A DNA stretch of 64,000 bases from Anodontia alba (lineage: Eukaryota; Mollusca; Bivalvia; Lucinida; Lucinidae), in assembly GCA_964016985.1 (NCBI GenBank), contig OZ024837.1:36648591-36712590 (forward strand), given 5' to 3'. Position 1 is the first letter of the stretch. Each line of letters begins with the position of its first letter. This document shows positions 59,621 through 64,000 of this stretch, piece by piece. The notes beneath the pieces are model-generated. The model was not told where the DNA came from. It saw nothing but the letters and a program-made list of their open reading frames with translations, and did no database searches. Both the position numbers and the translations under genes were made by a program.

Positions 59621-61765
59621 TCATTGCAGCAAAGATTCAATTATATGCCAAATCGCAGCATTATTTGTCGGGCATAACTCCAACGATTTCCTGAAGCAAT
59701 CAAATGCTTCTCGAAACAATCCTTGCCGCTTTAATACCCAGCCCAATAGATTATAGCCAGTTTCTCTATGGCTTATATTTGGTTCCTTTTCAAGAATAAA
59801 TGTTAAAGTTTTAATGTCAGTGAGAGCATTCGAAGTCATATCGAGCATAGAGTGATTCAAATACAGTAGAAAATGTAGCAGGCACCTACTGTCAACTACC
59901 GCCCAGTTGTACCAATATCGAAACATGTCCCGTAATTCCGGCGGAGTACCGATCGGACGCATCATTTCATATCTAAGCGCTTCTGGTGTCAGGTTTCTCT
60001 CTGTTTGTTGAAATATTATACAGGGAGCAATGAAATTGCGATGAACATCTTCTTCTGTTAGGCTGTGTGAAATGGCATAATATGACAACTTTTCCGTGTT
60101 TAATGGGCTTGTACAAAGCCGGCAGTCACAAACTGATATCGTCATCTCGGACAATAATGACGTCAGTGAATTCAACACTTCCAAAGAAGCCTTCGCATGA
60201 CCTATCATTAACAATAATGTTGCCTGTTTCAATCCCGCTGTATATGGATCGGATATAGAACGTATCTGTCGCCACCGTGGACTAGTTAGAAGTGTCACTA
60301 TTAATCCTTTATCACCTTTGCCTGCATATAACTGAACGATATTCGACATCAGACTAACTTCTACCAAAGGGCTGACCAATGATATTGCTTTCACGGTTTC
60401 GTCGTTAGTATGTTCGGTTATTACATCCGTATTATTCAATTCAGATAGGGCTTTCAAAAGATACTGGACACACAAAACAATATTCTTGTCACTGCACTTT
60501 GATAAAATGTCATTTCTTCGGCGAAGAGCACCAAACTTTTCACTGCAGTACATTTGAACAACTTGTTCCGCTTGAAGCTGATGCCGTGCAAGTGTCCATA
60601 TTTCTGGCCTGTTAATAAAGATTTCTTGTAGCCGTTCGCCAAAGCTATCACATTTGATTAATGCCAAATACGTGAAATCTGCCAACAGTAGCTTCTTAAA
60701 TGCTGCAATCAATTTTTCCTGAATCCGACTATCCATCCGACTTTCAAACATATTTTCTTCCGGAATAAAGTAATTGGGACAACACCAATCTATGGTCCAT
60801 CCAAGAAGACACAGAAGGCAACATTGGAGGCAAGACAATAAATTCTCAGTAGCCCAAAGTTTGCTCGGAGTATTCTCTATTGTATAAAGGATGCACGTCT
60901 TACAATGGTAAGAACTTATTGAAGCCTCCCCTACTAGATGTAGTAAAATCTCATTCTTAATAAGTTTCAGTAAAATGAAGCATTTATGCTGTGTTGGATT
61001 CAAATGAAACATCAACAGTCTTTCCTGTAAGGACAGTGATATTCTCCACTCCTTATCGCGTTCATTGCTGTTCGGATGTCCAACAGGAACCACAAAGAAG
61101 CCTAAGGACTTTGCCTCATCTATCATCGCTTGTGTAGGCCAGTTATAATGTCTTTTTCTGCTCAACCATTGCTCGGCGATGGCTGGCCAGCTCTGACATC
61201 TATACCCCTGCACTATATCTGTCGCTGGCCTCAAAACTTTAGGTAACGATGTATCTGCAGGGCCGTGACTTTCAGCTTGGATCCCTTTCAACTGACGTTT
61301 ACAAGCAACAATCCTGTTCTTCTGATCAAGTTTATAGGTGGTTCCAAATTCATCCGTCATGTTAACATGATCAGATGTTTGTGGTACACCCTTTGATAGC
61401 ACCTGCAGCTTACAGTAACCAGGTTTGGTATTTTCATCTTTTACAAGTAGGAGTAAGTATTTTGCTTTTCTGTGCGGTTCGGTGACGTCTTGTATAACTT
61501 GCCATTCCTCAAAAACAAACAGTTTATCAAGGTCTGAGTGCAATCCTGGTATTGTTGTTCCTTCAATAGAACTACCAAACGTGTAGTCACTAATAGCTGT
61601 ATCTCCTATAAACCGTGACGCCAGAGTACCTAGAATCTCTCTTGTCGTACCTGTCTCTCGCCTAACTTGTCTCATTTCTTCCGATGCTCCAAGATTATCT
61701 AATATATTACAGAGGCCTACAGACAGTGACCTATGCAAACTCGATTGAGACGCTGGTACCGCCAT
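59621..61765 (-). CDS. Mab-21 / cGAS-like receptor protein with TPR-like tail
   Basis: 714 residues from one uninterrupted exon. Residues about 50-320 form a nucleotidyltransferase-Mab-21 domain: FGSSIEG (GSS at 64-66), HSDLDKLFVFEE (Asp78 and Asp80, the first two metal ligands), ATDIV (Asp183, a candidate third ligand), SWPAIAEQW, VVPVGHP, KEWRISLSLQERLL and SSYHCKTCILYTIENTPSKL. cGAS-like receptors of this family sense nucleic acids and make cyclic dinucleotides; many bivalve members exist and not all are active. The last 50 residues (GYNLLGWVLKRQGLFREAFD, CFRKSLELCP) look like one TPR. The start ATG has A at -3 and G at +4. A TTTCATTTCAG acceptor 50 bp upstream suggests a 5' UTR intron. 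Enzyme activity and ligand are unknown. Confidence 0.88.
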   Translation of the reverse strand: MAVPASQSSLHRSLSVGLCNILDNLGASEEMRQVRRETGTTREILGTLASRFIGDTAISDYTFGSSIEGTTIPGLHSDLDKLFVFEEWQVIQDVTEPHRKAKYLLLLVKDENTKPGYCKLQVLSKGVPQTSDHVNMTDEFGTTYKLDQKNRIVACKRQLKGIQAESHGPADTSLPKVLRPATDIVQGYRCQSWPAIAEQWLSRKRHYNWPTQAMIDEAKSLGFFVVPVGHPNSNERDKEWRISLSLQERLLMFHLNPTQHKCFILLKLIKNEILLHLVGEASISSYHCKTCILYTIENTPSKLWATENLLSCLQCCLLCLLGWTIDWCCPNYFIPEENMFESRMDSRIQEKLIAAFKKLLLADFTYLALIKCDSFGERLQEIFINRPEIWTLARHQLQAEQVVQMYCSEKFGALRRRNDILSKCSDKNIVLCVQYLLKALSELNNTDVITEHTNDETVKAISLVSPLVEVSLMSNIVQLYAGKGDKGLIVTLLTSPRWRQIRSISDPYTAGLKQATLLLMIGHAKASLEVLNSLTSLLSEMTISVCDCRLCTSPLNTEKLSYYAISHSLTEEDVHRNFIAPCIIFQQTERNLTPEALRYEMMRPIGTPPELRDMFRYWYNWAVVDSRCLLHFLLYLNHSMLDMTSNALTDIKTLTFILEKEPNISHRETGYNLLGWVLKRQGLFREAFDCFRKSLELCPTNNAAIWHIIESLLQ

Positions 61766-61786
61766 TTTACCTCAGCCGAAAGTTCT

Positions 61787-61816
61787 TTAAATACTTCTAC
61801 CAGAACATTTCATAAT
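61787..61816 (-). promoter_or_regulatory. putative 5' UTR exon border and 8-codon uORF
   Basis: AG|ATTATG at 61816 (minus strand) begins the exon. ATG at 61813-61811 opens MKCSGRSI and stops at 61787, 22 bp before the main start. Confidence 0.45.
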
Positions 61817-62440
61817 CTGAAATGAAAGTGACATATAACAAATATTCAATATTAAAAAGGTTTACACACTCTGGTGCAATTTTATCAAAACACGTTCCTT
61901 GCAGTAACAAGAGATACCAAATTAAACCAACTCAATGTAGACTGTTCACTACAAAAACGCAAACCTACTGCTGCTCCTCCTGTGTCATTTAAGAATTATG
62001 GATTTTTTTTTTTTTTTTTTTTTTTTCATAAAAAAAAAATCATTTTCTTGAAATTCGTTGATGGTTTTTAACTGTCATATCGAACAGTAGCTGAAAGTGA
62101 AAGAAGTCTGTATCCAAAACAGCACCAAAAAAGAACAACAGCAACAGTCTTAAAATAAAAGGAAACTGTACTTTGTTTTTCTTTGTAACAATCTAAAAGT
62201 ATCTACCTTGCAACTGAAAACAGTTGGAAGATAAATAAATTCTAAAATGAATGACCCTTGAGAACAATGGACCACAAAACTGAACAGAGTTGAAGACTTT
62301 TTCTCAGCTGTAACACAGTATTCACTGGCGTATGCCTGTTCGGGCCGCAGTATGTCTTTTATTGTAGAACATAATCACACAATGCACATGGCAGCAAAAG
62401 AAAATTGTGACTAAAATCTCTGTAACAAATACCGTCAGTT
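61817..62440. other. upstream region of the Mab-21 gene
   Basis: T and A tracts at 61989-62040; no exon or repeat family recognised. It may contain the 5' UTR intron. Confidence 0.35.
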
Positions 62441-62489
62441 TAATGTTTAATCCATTTTAGACTGAATAAACACAAAAGCAATTGTGAGG

Positions 62490-62690
62490 CCCTCCCAGGG
62501 ATTTTGGGGAACAGGGGAATAAGGCCTTTTATTTCAGGGGAACAAAAGTCTAAAACTGAAGGGAACAGGGGAACAAAGGCAATTTTGGGGAACAGGGAAC
62601 ATAGAGAATCAAGATTTTGATTTGGGGGAACAAGGCAAAATGTCATTTTTTTTTCAGGGGAACAAGGGAACAGATGTAGGGAGAATGCCA
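62490..62690. repeat. purine-rich repeat, 'GGGGAACAGGGGAAC' boxes
   Basis: Irregularly spaced GGGGAACAGGGGAAC-type boxes separated by TTTTATTTCAGG and TTTTGATTTGGG. One strand is strongly purine rich. Confidence 0.7.
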
Positions 62691-62718
62691 CCTAAAGTCA
62701 AATTAAATCTGGCCCCGA

Positions 62719-62997
62719 CATTACGAAAACACGCCTATTCAAATATACTGAAAATTTTACCATGAAAAAATGAAAATTTTCAGATAAAAAATCCTTATAT
62801 TTGTCATATTTCTGCTCAAATCATAGGTTGTGGGTACGTGTTAGAACCGCCTCGACGAGGCGGTTCTAACAAGTACCCACAATCTATGTTTTTGAGCAGA
62901 AATAAGAAAAATAAAGTATACCCCTGTAAACTCCAGTTTTACTATATAAAAGTGGGGTTTAAGGGGGTCATAATTATATAGGCATGTTTTCGTGATT
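62719..62997 (+). mobile_element. CATTACG MITE, copy 13
   Basis: Complete; core CCTCGACGAGG. A family J element starts at the next base. Confidence 0.9.
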
Positions 62998-63231
62998 GAG
63001 GTTATAAAAAATCATGCGAAACTCAGCTGAGCGTGAAATTTGTCCTGCTAATAAATCTCAAATTACCACCAAGTGCAAATTCTTTCTTGCTAAATATAGC
63101 AGGGCATGAAATTTTTTCTGCTAATGAATATGAAAAAGCTAACTATTGTTGGCATTTTCATATTTATTAGCAGAGAAAATTTTACGCTCAGCCGAGTTGA
63201 GCATGAAAAAAAAGTTTTATAACCTCGAAGC
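62998..63231. mobile_element. hairpin MITE, family J
   Basis: GAGGTTATAAAAAATCATGC to GAAAAAAAAGTTTTATAACC; inner TTTTCATATTTATTAGCAGA. Confidence 0.78.
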
Positions 63232-63248
63232 CTGGATGAAATATGGAT

Positions 63249-63440
63249 CATTACGAAAACAAGCCTATTTAAATATACTGAAAATTTTACCCCGAAATAA
63301 TGAAAATTTTCAGTTAAAAAATTCTGATATTTTTAATATTTCTGCTCAAAACATAGATTGTGGGTACTCGTTAGAACCGCCTCGGCGAGGCGGTTCTAAC
63401 GAGTACCCACAATCTGAAATAAGAAAAATAATGTGTTTTC
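63249..63440 (+). mobile_element. CATTACG MITE, copy 14, right end lost
   Basis: Left end and complete hairpin with core CCTCGGCGAGG. Sequence leaves the family after AAATAAGAAAAATAATG. Confidence 0.85.
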
Positions 63441-63642
63441 AGTAGTTTTGATTTCTCTTTTGGTTAATCTTCTGAGAACTATACTTTAAATGGAGTGATG
63501 GCTAGAAAAAGTGAGCAGTAAGTAAACCTTCTTGTTTGACGCAGTGCTCTATATAAGGTTTCGATACAATGAGTATTTTACCCCTTTCTTTAAAGCTTAA
63601 TGCTGAAATGCCTATTTGCAATGCTTAACGTTTTAAGCACCA

Positions 63643-63898
63643 CATCACGAAAACATATCTATATAATTTTGACCCCCTTAAACCCCACTTTTACAGGGGT
63701 ATACATTATTTTTCTTATTTCTGCTCAAAACATAGTGGGTACTCGTTAGAACTGCCTCCCCCGAGGCGGTTCTAACGAGTACCCACAATCTATGTTTTGA
63801 GCAGAAATGTGAAAAAATATCAGAATTTTTTATCTGAAAATTTTCATTTTTTGGTGGTAAAAATTTCAGTATATTTGAATAGGCTTGTTTTCGTAATG
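63643..63898 (-). mobile_element. CATTACG MITE, copy 15
   Basis: Reversed, complete ends. The arms mismatch at the core (ACTGCCTCCCCCGAGGCGGT) and a small part of the T-rich half is lost. Confidence 0.88.
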
Positions 63899-63934
63899 AA
63901 GCAAAATCGTAGCAAACAAAATTCCCTATTGTTT

Positions 63935-64000
63935 TTTCAGAGAAAATAAGGCTTGGCGTTTCATGTTAATTGTCTTCTAGGCAGACAATTCACTTGAAAT
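63935..64000. mobile_element. family D MITE, cut by window end
   Basis: TTTTTTCAGAGAAAATAAGG, then GTTAATTGTCTTCTAGGCAG and partner arm up to the last base. Confidence 0.55.

Noticed and set aside
13153..63898. CRISPR array suggested by recurrent palindromes
   Set aside because: Copies are kilobases apart, in both orientations, with transposon-like ends, in a eukaryotic genome.

Overview
The window looks like animal, almost certainly bivalve-mollusc, nuclear DNA: genes split by long AT-rich introns, GT-AG splice sites, tRNA-derived SINEs, very many short hairpin-bearing transposons (MITEs), a complete DIRS-type tyrosine-recombinase retrotransposon, an 11.5 kb satellite array and a cGAS-like/Mab-21 protein of the type expanded in bivalves. 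There are no bacterial-style operons. The species assignment is inference; the gene and repeat structures are read from the sequence.

Three host genes can be supported. (1) + strand, 2.7-18.0 kb: the last five coding exons of the AP-3 adaptor complex beta subunit; intron phases match across every junction and the stop codon is at 18010-18012. (2) - strand, 55.7-26.7 kb: a small four-exon gene for a roughly 152-residue four-helix membrane protein of the TMEM272-like type. Its intron 2 (53231-31707) holds the whole satellite array, two minisatellites, an assembly gap and many MITEs. (3) - strand, 61.8-59.6 kb: an uninterrupted 714-residue Mab-21/cGAS-like receptor with a TPR-like C-terminus.

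Layout: 0-4.6 kb SINEs, TTAA-type MITEs and an AP3B exon; 5.2-11.5 kb the DIRS element, inside an AP3B intron; 11.5-18 kb remaining AP3B exons among MITEs; 18.1-19.1 kb a 142-bp tandem repeat; 19.8-31.4 kb dense, nested MITEs, a dead Tc1 element (23.1-24.7 kb), SINEs and the terminal TMEM exon with two broken copies; 31.5-31.7 kb TMEM exon 3; 32.5-35.7 kb tandem arrays; 36-40 kb MITEs; 40.1-40.3 kb a run of N; 40.3-51.8 kb the 162-bp satellite; 52-53.1 kb two minisatellites; 53.2 and 55.7 kb TMEM exons 2 and 1; 55.3-59.6 kb MITEs; 59.6-61.8 kb the Mab-21 gene; 62-64 kb MITEs to the window edge.

The most unusual aspect is the modularity of the hairpin transposons. Families with different termini (CATTACG ends, TA ends) carry the same central palindrome, and paired changes in the two arms keep the stem intact. 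A second palindrome is shared by several TTAA-flanked (piggyBac-like) families. Two copies of a TA-ended MITE, one filled and one empty, show directly that one of these families inserts at TTAA.
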